A program made the position numbers and the translations under genes. Below are positions 8,464-17,457 of a stretch of DNA of 64,000 nt, piece by piece (position 1 is the first letter of the stretch; every line of letters starts with the position of its first letter). Source of the DNA: Hydrogenophilus thiooxidans (GTDB lineage: Bacteria; Pseudomonadota; Gammaproteobacteria; Burkholderiales; Rhodocyclaceae); contig NZ_JAHLSY010000012.1 in NCBI RefSeq assembly GCF_019049855.1, positions 1-64,000 on the forward strand, written 5' to 3'. Below the pieces are notes generated by a model. That model was not told the origin of the DNA, did not search any database, and worked only from the letters and a program-made list of their open reading frames with translations.

Positions 8464-9546
8464 ATGCTCCAACCAAACGCTTCCTCTCCTTACTGGAACC
8501 CCCGCATTGCTTCGCTTTTCCCTTACACGCCCGGTGAGCAGCCTCGCATTGCCAATCTCATCAAACTCAACACCAACGAACTTCCCTACCCCCCTTCGCC
8601 CCGTGTGGTCGCGGCGATTCAACAGGAGCTGGGTGAGCCGCTCCGTCGTTACCCCGACCCTGAGGCAACAGCGCTGCGTGAAGTACTGGCCCGACGCTAT
8701 CGTGTCGAACCGTCATGGGTGTTCGTCGGTAATGGCTCCGATGAAGTGCTTGCGTTCGCCTTTCAAGGTTTGTTGGGCCACAGCGGCCCCGTGCGCTTTC
8801 CTGAAATCACCTACAGCTTCTACCCCGTTTATTGTGGCCTCTACGCGCTGCCTTTCGAAACGACGCCGCTTCATGACGATTTCACGCTCGATTGCGCCGC
8901 GCTGAGGGCGGCTGGGCGTGGCGGCGTCGTTTTTCCCAACCCCAACGCGCCAACGGGCATTGCGCTACCCCTTGCCGAAGTGGAACGGATCGTAGCGGCG
9001 CATCAGGGAAAAGCGGTCGTGCTCGTCGACGAGGCGTACGTCGATTTCGGTTCGGAGAGCGCCGTGCCACTTACCCACCGCTACGACAATCTTTTGGTGG
9101 TCCAAACCTTTTCGAAAAGTCGTGCGCTGGCGGGGTTGCGTGTCGGTTTTGCGATCGGCCAACCGCCGCTCATCGAAGCGCTCACCCGGATCAAAGACAG
9201 TTTCAACTCCTACCCGCTCGACCGGTTGGCGCAAGCCGGCGCGATCGCGGCGCTCGAAGACGAAGCCTATTTCGAACAGACCCGGCAGGCTGTGATTGCG
9301 GAGCGTGAGCGCCTTGCTACCGCGCTCGCTGCGATGGGTTTTGTGGTGCTTCCCTCGAAAGCCAACTTCCTCTTTGCGCGCCATCCGTCGATCGGTGGCG
9401 CAGCGTTGGCGCAATCGCTTCGTGCCCGAGCGATTCTGGTGCGCCATTTCGCAAAACCGGAACGCATCGCGCCGTTTGTACGCATCACTGTGGGGGCACC
9501 CGAACAGAACGACGCGTTGCTTGCTGCGCTCAGAGCGATCGGATAA
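8464..9546 (+). CDS. hisC: Histidinol-phosphate aminotransferase HisC
   Basis: This fold-type I PLP aminotransferase of 360 residues makes histidinol phosphate from imidazole acetol phosphate. It shows [14 protein letters not shown] at the N-terminus, [29 protein letters not shown] and the PLP lysine in [16 protein letters not shown]. The ATG at 8464 gives a normal length; an upstream in-frame ATG would overlap hisB. It is transcribed away from hisB, unlike the more usual hisG-hisD-hisC-hisB order. Its stop is separated by one base from the stop of the convergent DUF3592 gene. Confidence 0.93.
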   Translation: MLQPNASSPYWNPRIASLFPYTPGEQPRIANLIKLNTNELPYPPSPRVVAAIQQELGEPLRRYPDPEATALREVLARRYRVEPSWVFVGNGSDEVLAFAFQGLLGHSGPVRFPEITYSFYPVYCGLYALPFETTPLHDDFTLDCAALRAAGRGGVVFPNPNAPTGIALPLAEVERIVAAHQGKAVVLVDEAYVDFGSESAVPLTHRYDNLLVVQTFSKSRALAGLRVGFAIGQPPLIEALTRIKDSFNSYPLDRLAQAGAIAALEDEAYFEQTRQAVIAERERLATALAAMGFVVLPSKANFLFARHPSIGGAALAQSLRARAILVRHFAKPERIAPFVRITVGAPEQNDALLAALRAIG

Positions 9547-9547
9547 T

Positions 9548-10492
9548 TCACCGGCGCGTCCGTTTCTGCAGCGCAACGCCAGATTCCGGTGCCGAAGCCC
9601 TGGCGCGGATCTTATGTTTGAGGTACCACAAAAATCCCACATCAATGAGCGTCAGCACCGCGACGATTTGCCCGATGAGCGAACCGAGCCCAAAAAACGT
9701 AACGATTCCGCTTGCAACCAGCAACCACGCCACGATCACTATCGTGATGATGCGCTCCTTCTGGCGCACCGCATCACGCTGACGTTCTTGTTCCTCTGGT
9801 CGCGAAATGGTGACGCGCGGTACTGGCTCGGACGGTGTTTGGGCGCTTTTTGCAAAGGCTTTCGCAAACAGCCAGGCAAAGAGTGGTCCGATCAACGGAA
9901 CGCCCAATAGTCCTGGAGCCGCGCGCCCTTGCAAAGCCTCCCACGCGACAGGGCTACTCAGCAAAACCCACAACGCGGTGAAAACCAAAAAGAAACGCCG
10001 CGTTGCTTCGCGATTGAGCGCCCACGAATCGGCACTCTGAGCCAAAGCCCCACCGTTGCCGGCAGGATCGGCTGGGTTTTTCGCAGCCAGAATCCAGTAG
10101 AACCCTGCAGTAAACAGAATGAAAACGACGCCCACCAAAACCCAAATGATCGCCCCCCCTTCGAAGAGTCCAGGAACCAGCACAGCGAAAGCGGGATTGC
10201 TCGGGTCATAAAAGACCGTGACCATCGTCCCGGGTTGATAGCGCGCTACGACTTCTTGCGCCCAACCGCGGGAGGAGCGCCCTTGTTCCTCCACCCAAAT
10301 CCGGTGCCCCTCGTATTGCACGCCATCGACCGTGTAGCGATAGCGAACGCGAGGGAAATAGCTGGCCGAATTGCGGCTCCGATGATAGTCAACCGATGAC
10401 GCGATGACGGTCCCCACTGTCTGAGGCCATGACTCCGCTTGGTAAGCGATCCAGAGTTGCTGCCCACCATAGGCGATCAATACCGAGCCCAC
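9548..10492 (-). CDS. DUF3592 multi-pass membrane protein
   Basis: The 314-residue protein starts with a transmembrane helix (GSVLIAYGG region). A beta-rich DUF3592 domain follows at about residues 20-100, with FPRVRYRYTVDGVQYEGHRIW and YQPGTMVTVFYDPSNPAFAVLVPG. About five more membrane segments follow: GAIIWVLVGVVFILF, FFLVFTALWVLL, LLGVPLIGPLFAWLF and a C-terminal pair. The start is a GTG and is uncertain, because the first helix seems to begin a few codons upstream where no standard start is visible. Function is unknown. It is convergent with hisC and divergent from recC. Confidence 0.7.
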   Translation of the reverse strand: MGSVLIAYGGQQLWIAYQAESWPQTVGTVIASSVDYHRSRNSASYFPRVRYRYTVDGVQYEGHRIWVEEQGRSSRGWAQEVVARYQPGTMVTVFYDPSNPAFAVLVPGLFEGGAIIWVLVGVVFILFTAGFYWILAAKNPADPAGNGGALAQSADSWALNREATRRFFLVFTALWVLLSSPVAWEALQGRAAPGLLGVPLIGPLFAWLFAKAFAKSAQTPSEPVPRVTISRPEEQERQRDAVRQKERIITIVIVAWLLVASGIVTFFGLGSLIGQIVAVLTLIDVGFLWYLKHKIRARASAPESGVALQKRTRR

Positions 10493-10607
10493 GATAACGA
10501 AAAGTAGGAGGAAAAAAATCGAGGATTTTCGATTTCGTTCGGCGCAACCCTGGTTGGATCATGAGACTTTCCTTCACGCCAATCTCGAAGGCATCGCGTA
10601 CCGTTAC

Positions 10608-10637
10608 GTTATACTTTCTTTTCGTTGCGAAATCCAA
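10608..10637 (-). promoter_or_regulatory. Candidate promoter for the DUF3592 gene
   Basis: On the minus strand TTGGAT (10632-10637) and TATAAC (10608-10613) are separated by 18 bp, pointing at the DUF3592 gene. It lies in the 166-bp gap between this gene and the divergent recC. A TATACT hexamer on the plus strand (10610-10615) could serve recC but has no good -35. Confidence 0.35.
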
Positions 10638-10658
10638 ATCTCCACGTTTGTCACCACC

Positions 10659-13600
10659 GTGCATTTCATCCTCCACGTCAGCAACCGCACCGAAATTCTT
10701 CTGGCGCATCTGGTCGATCTGCTCGAGCATGCGCCGCCGCAACCGTTCGAACGCCTGCCCTTCTTGATCGCAGGCCGTGGGATGGAGCGGTGGCTCGAAC
10801 ACCAACTGGCGCGCCACTTCGGGATTTGGGGGAACGGTGAATTCCTTTTTCCCCACCATTTCTTCGACCGGTTGGCCGAAACGTTTGGCGTGACGCTCGA
10901 TGCCGCGCCGTTGGCTCGGGAACGGACGCGCTGGCGCATCGAGGCAGCGTTGCGCGATCCTGCGTTTGCCGCGACGCTGCCATTCCCCGGTATCGCAGAA
11001 CCGGACGCCGCGCGGCAGCGTTTTCAGTTGGCCGAGCAGCTCGCCAACCTCTACGACCAGTACCAATTGTTGCGCTCCGATTGGCTCGACGCTTGGTCGC
11101 AGGGGCAGAACCCGCTCGCGAACGACCCCCACGCGTCTTGGCAGATGGCGCTGTGGCAAAAGCTTGCGATTGCACCCCACCGCGGGACCTTGTGGCGGCA
11201 ATTGATCGAACGGCTCGCAGCGCTTTCGGAAGCGGAGGTGGCGCAGCTTCCGCCGCAGATCTTCGTCTTCGGAGTGAGTTATCTTCCTCCGCTCATGCTC
11301 GAAGTCTTGCTCGCGCTAAGCGCCCATGGTCCGGTGCACCTCTTCACCCTTTCGCCGTCCGAAACGTACTGGGGCGACATTCCCAAACGGGAAGCGCGGT
11401 TTGCTTACCTGAGCGATCCCAACGGCTTACCTGAAGGTACGCACCACCCGTTGCTGATCGCGTACGGGTGGCATGGCGCGTGCTTTCAGCGCCAGTTGCT
11501 AGAAGCGCAAGCCATGGCCGAACTCACCCATTTCGAACGGCACCAACCCACCGATCGCCCGGTGACCCTGCTCGAGCATCTGCAAAACGACCTCTGCGAC
11601 AACACGTTATCCCCGCTGCCGCCTGATGTCGAGCGAAACATCCTCTTTCACCGTTGCCATACGCGGCTCAGAGAGGTCGAAGTCCTGCGGGATCGGATCC
11701 GAGCCCTGTTGGCGGAGACGCCCGATCTGGTGCTTGACGAAATCGTGGTGATGTCGCCGCAAATCGACCAGTACCGCCCCTTCATCACGCCGCTTTTTGC
11801 CGACATTCCGCACACCATCGCCGACCGGACGGTGGTCCATGACGCGCCCGCGCTGCAATGTCTTCTTGATTGGTTCGCGCTGATCCAAGGGGATTTTGCC
11901 TGGGACGAGGTATGGGATTTCCTTCACCAACCGTGGGTGATGGCTCGGTTCGACCTCACCGCCGCCGAGCTGGATCTCCTTTCTGAGATGGTCGTCGAGA
12001 TCGGCGCGGTGCGTTGTGACCTCACGAGCGAGACCCATCGCAACGACTGGCTTTCCGGGCTGCGCCGATTGCTGTTGGGCGCCGTCTGTGATGCACCCGA
12101 TACCGTTTGGCACGCATTCGCTCCAGTCGGCGCGTGCGAAGGCCAGCGGATGGCGCTCCTTGCTCCGCTTTTCGCGCTGTGGGAACGGATGCGCGAATGG
12201 CGCGATCTTGCGCACCACCCAGACGGGTTTTCGCTACCGTTCTGGCAAAAGGAGCTGCGGCGCTTGGCGCAATTTTTCTTTCCTGATGACCCGCAGCGCC
12301 TACCGCTCGAGGAGGCGATCGAAACATTGGGTGAAGAGGCAGCACCGCTCACCGAAACCGGCACGCCCATCGGGTTTGCCACGATTGCCGCCTGGGTGGA
12401 ATCTTTGGGGGCGGAACGGCGCAACAGCCGGGGGTTCTTGCAGCGGGGCATTACTTTTTGTGATCTGCTGCCGATGCGTTCGATTCCGGTCCGTGTTCTT
12501 TTTCTCATCGGCATGGACGATCAAGCCTACCCCAGGCAACAGCGGGCGCCCGCGTACGATCTGCTGCGGCGCCATTTCCGTATCGGCGACCGCGACCTAC
12601 GCAGCGAAGACCGCTATACCTTTCTCGAACTGTTGCTGTGCGTGCGCGAACGGCTGGAAATTCTGTGGCAAGGGCTGACCCCGGACACCAACGCCAAGCG
12701 GCCGCCTGCGCAGGTGGTGACCGAATTGCGGGAAGTGCTGGAATACGGGTATGGGCTGCCGGTTGAGCGCGACGACGCGCTACCCCCGCAGACGCTTACC
12801 ATCAGCCACCGTGCCTTTCCGTTCCACAGCCGTTACTTCGCCGCGGACACCCCGAACGTGCTGCGCGGTCGCGACAGGGACCATTACGCGATCTGCGTCG
12901 CGCTGCGTCACGCAGCAGATGCCTCGTTGGCGCCCGCGGTGGGCGATTCCAGACTGCCGCCGTTGCCGTGGCCAACCCAAGCGCTGGCCCTCGAGACGCT
13001 CGCCGCTGCGCTCTCCGCACCGATTGCCTGGCGTTTGGCCCAACATGGCGTCGCGACCGATCCCCTTGTGGAACCGCCGATGCCGCGCGCCAAATTGGTG
13101 GCGGATGGCCTCGACGAATGGCGTTTGCGCGAACGCCTCAACGAAGGTGCCCAAGCCCGTTCGGCTTCATGCATGGCATGGGACGAAACCCTGCCCAATG
13201 CTACCCTACAACGCGCGCAGGCCGAAGGAGTCTGGCCGCTGCACCCAAGTGGCGCGCGCCGCGCACAGGAAGCATTCGCTCACTTTTCGACCCTTTGGCA
13301 GGCGTATCGGCACGCCTGTCCGACTTCGCCCACACCACAGACCTATTCGGTGACGATCGACGGATGGACGGTCACCGATACCCTCCCCGTTGCAGGGAAT
13401 CGGACGTTCGTCGCCTTTCACCCCCACCGAGTCGCCAAAAAGAACCGACTTCAGCTCTGGTTGCGCCATCTCCTGCTCTGCGCAAGCGACAGAGGCGGCT
13501 GGCACACGCACCTCTACGCGTTCGACCGAACCCCGAAAGCAGACACAGCGGCGATCGTTTTACAACACCCGCCGGTCAGCGCAGCGGAGGCGGCGGCAGA

Positions 13601-14009
13601 GCTCGCGCAGTGGCTCGCGCTGTTTTCCCGAACGCTTAGCGCCCCCTTACCGTGGCACGCCACGTGGTGGGACACGTGGTGGGACAAATGGCGGTCTTCG
13701 TCGCCCGAAAACAACGAACGCGATGCGAAGCAGGAAGCAAATTGCCGTGCCGCGTGGTTCGAATCGGCAGAGCGCGCACTGGGCATGCGCCAAGGGCACG
13801 ATGGGGGAGACCACACCGATCCCTCGCTGCTCTGGGCCTTTGGCAACCGTTCCGAAAGCGCGCTCTATGCGCTATTGGAAGAGAGCTACGCGTTATTGCG
13901 GCCACGGCTCGAATTTTGGGCACAGAAAAGCCAAGTCATCCCGCTCTCCGGTAGCGCCGAAGCCAACTCGGTTCCAAGCGAAACGGGACGAATGGGGGTG
14001 AAACCGTGA
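10659..14009 (+). CDS. recC: Exodeoxyribonuclease V gamma subunit RecC
   Basis: RecC is the inactive-helicase and nuclease-like scaffold of RecBCD that recognises Chi and splits the duplex. The product of 1116 residues is close to E. coli RecC (1122). Its start HFILHVSNRTEILLAHLVDLL matches the RecC N-terminus LRVYHSNR. Other family segments are FLIAGRGMERWLEHQLARHFG near residue 40, VLFLIGMDDQAYPRQQRAP in the middle and RDLRSEDRYTFLELLLCVRE after it. I chose the GTG at 10659 by homology; an upstream TTG would add 35 unconserved residues. Its TGA overlaps the recB ATG by one base. Confidence 0.92.
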   Translation: MHFILHVSNRTEILLAHLVDLLEHAPPQPFERLPFLIAGRGMERWLEHQLARHFGIWGNGEFLFPHHFFDRLAETFGVTLDAAPLARERTRWRIEAALRDPAFAATLPFPGIAEPDAARQRFQLAEQLANLYDQYQLLRSDWLDAWSQGQNPLANDPHASWQMALWQKLAIAPHRGTLWRQLIERLAALSEAEVAQLPPQIFVFGVSYLPPLMLEVLLALSAHGPVHLFTLSPSETYWGDIPKREARFAYLSDPNGLPEGTHHPLLIAYGWHGACFQRQLLEAQAMAELTHFERHQPTDRPVTLLEHLQNDLCDNTLSPLPPDVERNILFHRCHTRLREVEVLRDRIRALLAETPDLVLDEIVVMSPQIDQYRPFITPLFADIPHTIADRTVVHDAPALQCLLDWFALIQGDFAWDEVWDFLHQPWVMARFDLTAAELDLLSEMVVEIGAVRCDLTSETHRNDWLSGLRRLLLGAVCDAPDTVWHAFAPVGACEGQRMALLAPLFALWERMREWRDLAHHPDGFSLPFWQKELRRLAQFFFPDDPQRLPLEEAIETLGEEAAPLTETGTPIGFATIAAWVESLGAERRNSRGFLQRGITFCDLLPMRSIPVRVLFLIGMDDQAYPRQQRAPAYDLLRRHFRIGDRDLRSEDRYTFLELLLCVRERLEILWQGLTPDTNAKRPPAQVVTELREVLEYGYGLPVERDDALPPQTLTISHRAFPFHSRYFAADTPNVLRGRDRDHYAICVALRHAADASLAPAVGDSRLPPLPWPTQALALETLAAALSAPIAWRLAQHGVATDPLVEPPMPRAKLVADGLDEWRLRERLNEGAQARSASCMAWDETLPNATLQRAQAEGVWPLHPSGARRAQEAFAHFSTLWQAYRHACPTSPTPQTYSVTIDGWTVTDTLPVAGNRTFVAFHPHRVAKKNRLQLWLRHLLLCASDRGGWHTHLYAFDRTPKADTAAIVLQHPPVSAAEAAAELAQWLALFSRTLSAPLPWHATWWDTWWDKWRSSSPENNERDAKQEANCRAAWFESAERALGMRQGHDGGDHTDPSLLWAFGNRSESALYALLEESYALLRPRLEFWAQKSQVIPLSGSAEANSVPSETGRMGVKP

Positions 14010-17000
14010 TGCAGGCTGCGCCGTTCGATCTGTACAACGACCCGCTCCTACCGGGTATCCACGCGATCGAAGCGAGCGCCGGAACCGGCAAAACCTACAC
14101 GTTGGCTCAACTGCTCGTCCGCCTTGTCGTCGAGAAGGCGATTCCGATCGACCAAATCTTGGTGGTCACCTTTACCCGCGCTGCAGCGGCCGAACTGCGC
14201 GAACGGATCCACCGCCGTTTGACCGAGGTGGAACTGGCGTTGCACACACCACTCGACGATCCCTCTATTGTTCCTGATGATCCTTTTTCTCTGTGGCTGG
14301 CGCGACTCGATCCCAACGCGGCGCGCGACCGTCTGCGTCGCGCGAAAGGGTTGCTCGATCTGGCGCCGATCACCACGATCGACGCGTTTGCAATGCAGGT
14401 AGCGCAAGAGGAAGGGTTCGCGTTGGGTATTTCGCCCGCGGCAACGCTGCTCGAGGACGAAGCGCGGTTCGACCGACCGCTCATCGACGCGCTATGGCAA
14501 AGGAGCGCCGTGTTGCCGCAACCCCTACAAGACGCGGTGATTGCGCGTTATCCCACACCGGACAAACTCGCGTCCGATTTTCACCGCCTGGGCCCGAACG
14601 CGCGGTTCTCTTCCCCTACCGATTGGCAAACCCTTTGGGAAGCGTATGAGGTGCTCTATGCCGAGTGGCCGCCAGCGCGTTTGCGTGCGCTTGGAGAAAT
14701 TTCAGAAGAATTGTTATGTAAAATAAATGCCGACAACCGACGGGGAAAAGTCAAACGGGATCTCATTGCGCCCCTTCTTGCTGGCGAATTGCCAACTTTT
14801 CGCGATGCCGCAGGCGGGGTACTGACGTACCTGGAAGGAACTGCGCTACCCAAAAAGGTCCCGTTCGAGACGGCTTTTTCCCCAGAAAATCGGGCGCATG
14901 CCGTTGCCGAATGGCGTGCGCTCGACGCGGCGCTACGCGCCATCCCTCCGCTCGACGCAGTGGTCGAAGCCTGGTTCGCCGCACAATTTCACCGATGGCA
15001 GGAGTGGCGTGCCGAAGAGCTGGTCCGAAACGACCGCTTCACGTTCGATTCCCTCAAACGCCGCTTGGCGGATCGACTCACCCAAACACCGACCCCGCCC
15101 ATCTGCACCCGATTGCAGGAGCGGTTTGCCGCGTGTCTCATCGACGAATTTCAAGACACCGATCCCGATCAGTGGCGGGTTTTCCGCACGATCTTCACGC
15201 AGTCCCACCATCGGCTCTTTCTCATTGGGGACCCCAAACAAGCGATCTATGGCTTTCGCGGGGCCAATCTGGAGACCTATTTCACGGCGATCGACACCGC
15301 GCACCATCGCCACACGCTCACGACCAACTATCGCTCGCACCCTACCCTGATCTCGGGCTTCAACCAACTCTTCGCAAACGACGCGAACCCCTTCCTCGAT
15401 TCGCGGTGCGTCGCGCACGAAATCGCCGCTGGGCGTTCGCCCGATGCGCTCGGGTTTCGGCTGGGTGCCACGGAAATGACGCGAATTCGGGTGGTGGTCG
15501 TGGACAACAGCGACGATAGCAGCGCCGAGGCGCTCCGTCGTGCCGAATTGTGGTGCCTTGCGGCCGATATCGTCACCACGCTCGAAACCGGTTGGTTGTG
15601 GGAAACGGAGAATGGCGCCCGGCGTGAACGCCCTGTGCGTCCGGGTGATATCGCGGTGCTCACGCCAACGAACGACAACGCCCTTGCGGTTCAAGAGGCG
15701 CTGCGGGCAGCGGGGGTGCCGAGCGTGCTCACCAGCCGCACGTCCGTTTGGCTGAGCGACACCGCCGCGGAACTGATCCGCTTGTTGGAAGTGATTCGCA
15801 ACCCGGCGCGGTTACCCCAACTCAGAGCGCTGCTCCTGGGGCCGTTTTTCCAGTGGTCGGTAGCGCAGCTCGAAGCCGACGAGGCGGTTGCGACCATTGT
15901 CCAAGCGCTGGAAGCAGCGCAGCGCACCTGGCAACGCGAAGGGGTGCTTGCAGCGCTCCTAGCGCTTTTTTCGCAGTGCGGTATTTGGGGGACGCTCGCG
16001 CGCTTACCCGATGGCGAACGGCGGGTGGCCGACGCGCGCCACCTCATCGAACTCCTCCAAGAAGAGGCGAGCAGCCGCGGACGAACGCCCGAAGCGCTCC
16101 TTAGCTGGGCGCGAGCGCGCCACCATGGGGGTGGGGGAAAGGATGACGCGCAACTGCGCTTGGAGCGCGACGACGACGCGGTGACGATCGTCACGATGCA
16201 CAGCGCGAAAGGACTCGAATACCCGATCGTCTTCCTCTACAACGCCTGGCGGAAGCAGCGATCAGCAAGTACGCCGCTTGCCCTCCCCTTGCCTGATGGC
16301 ACGCGCGCAAGTTTCGCGGAAGCCGACAAAGCGCGCTACAAGACCCTAGCCGAGCAAGAGGCCCGCCGCCTCTTTTACGTTGCGTGTACCCGGGCGCAGC
16401 GTCACCTCACGCTCTATTGGCCCCAGCGGTCGAGTGCGGACAACAATCCGTTGGATCAACTGGTCGGCAACCGCCGCTCCCAGCTAGAAGCCTCCTCGGC
16501 TTTTTACTTCGAAACGCGGGTTCCCCCCACGCACCTGGCGCGTTGGCAGCACTCCGAAGATCCGGTTACCTTGCAACCGCCAGCGGAACCCCCGCACGAA
16601 CGCATCACACAAGGCGCGCGGCAACGCACCAGTTTCACTGCGCTTGCGCGCGCGGTCACCCCAGACGAGCGCGAAACCCCGTGGAGCCGCTGGCTGGATG
16701 AAGCAACCGACCCGTTTGCGGCAAGTAACGTGGAAAGCGATTCCAGCGGGATTTGTGACCCGCTGCCCGCTGGCACTGCGTTTGGGATCTTTGTCCATGA
16801 ATGGTTGGAGACCATCGACTTTACCAACCCCGACTGGTCGTGCCTCGAACCTTTGTGGCTGCGCCGAGGACTTTCACGTCCCATGCCCAAAACGGCGCTA
16901 CGCACCCGACTCGCCGCCACGCTCGGCGCCGATTTGGGTGGGTTTTCGCTGCAAAACGTGCCGTGTCATGCGACGTTTCGCGAACACCCCTTCCTCTTTG

Positions 17001-17443
17001 CTGTCGATGCGATCGATCTTGCCGCGCTCAATGCGTTGCTTTCGCGTCTCGACCCCAATTGGCGCCCGTTATGGGCGCGCGACACCTTGCGCGGGTACGT
17101 CACCGGTGTGATCGACCTGGTCATCCTTCGCGACGACCGCTACTCGATCATCGACTACAAAACCAACCGCCTGGCGCGTTACGACCCGCAAACTTTGGCG
17201 CAGGCGGTGACGCACCACCGCTATACCCTGCAGGCGCTCCTCTACGCGGTGGCCGTCGATCGATTGCTTGCGCGCTTTCAGCCCGGGTATGACCCGCACC
17301 GACACCTGGGGCCCGTTCACTACCTCTTCATCCGCGGAACCGTTGCCGGAACGTCGCACGGCATCCATACCTTTGCGTTTGCACCCCATTTGCTCGAGGA
17401 AGCGTGGCAGATCCTGGGCATGGCCGCTGCCGCGTACCGCTAG
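14009..17443 (+). CDS. recB: Exodeoxyribonuclease V beta subunit RecB
   Basis: RecB is the 3'-5' superfamily 1A helicase and nuclease of RecBCD. The 1144-residue protein has Walker A IEASAGTGKTYTLAQLL near residue 22, motif II DEFQDTDPDQWR, motif III IGDPKQAIYGFRGAN and motif IV TTNYRSHPTL. Motifs V (VTMHSAKGLEYPIVFLYN) and VI (RRLFYVACTRAQRHLTLYW) follow. The C-terminal nuclease domain carries GVIDLVILRDDRYSIIDYKTNRL, with the catalytic Asp and DYKTN motif intact. The ATG overlaps the recC stop (TGATG); a GTG one codon earlier is an alternative. Confidence 0.95.
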   Translation: MQAAPFDLYNDPLLPGIHAIEASAGTGKTYTLAQLLVRLVVEKAIPIDQILVVTFTRAAAAELRERIHRRLTEVELALHTPLDDPSIVPDDPFSLWLARLDPNAARDRLRRAKGLLDLAPITTIDAFAMQVAQEEGFALGISPAATLLEDEARFDRPLIDALWQRSAVLPQPLQDAVIARYPTPDKLASDFHRLGPNARFSSPTDWQTLWEAYEVLYAEWPPARLRALGEISEELLCKINADNRRGKVKRDLIAPLLAGELPTFRDAAGGVLTYLEGTALPKKVPFETAFSPENRAHAVAEWRALDAALRAIPPLDAVVEAWFAAQFHRWQEWRAEELVRNDRFTFDSLKRRLADRLTQTPTPPICTRLQERFAACLIDEFQDTDPDQWRVFRTIFTQSHHRLFLIGDPKQAIYGFRGANLETYFTAIDTAHHRHTLTTNYRSHPTLISGFNQLFANDANPFLDSRCVAHEIAAGRSPDALGFRLGATEMTRIRVVVVDNSDDSSAEALRRAELWCLAADIVTTLETGWLWETENGARRERPVRPGDIAVLTPTNDNALAVQEALRAAGVPSVLTSRTSVWLSDTAAELIRLLEVIRNPARLPQLRALLLGPFFQWSVAQLEADEAVATIVQALEAAQRTWQREGVLAALLALFSQCGIWGTLARLPDGERRVADARHLIELLQEEASSRGRTPEALLSWARARHHGGGGKDDAQLRLERDDDAVTIVTMHSAKGLEYPIVFLYNAWRKQRSASTPLALPLPDGTRASFAEADKARYKTLAEQEARRLFYVACTRAQRHLTLYWPQRSSADNNPLDQLVGNRRSQLEASSAFYFETRVPPTHLARWQHSEDPVTLQPPAEPPHERITQGARQRTSFTALARAVTPDERETPWSRWLDEATDPFAASNVESDSSGICDPLPAGTAFGIFVHEWLETIDFTNPDWSCLEPLWLRRGLSRPMPKTALRTRLAATLGADLGGFSLQNVPCHATFREHPFLFAVDAIDLAALNALLSRLDPNWRPLWARDTLRGYVTGVIDLVILRDDRYSIIDYKTNRLARYDPQTLAQAVTHHRYTLQALLYAVAVDRLLARFQPGYDPHRHLGPVHYLFIRGTVAGTSHGIHTFAFAPHLLEEAWQILGMAAAAYR

Positions 17444-17457
17444 CAAAAGGAACCCCG

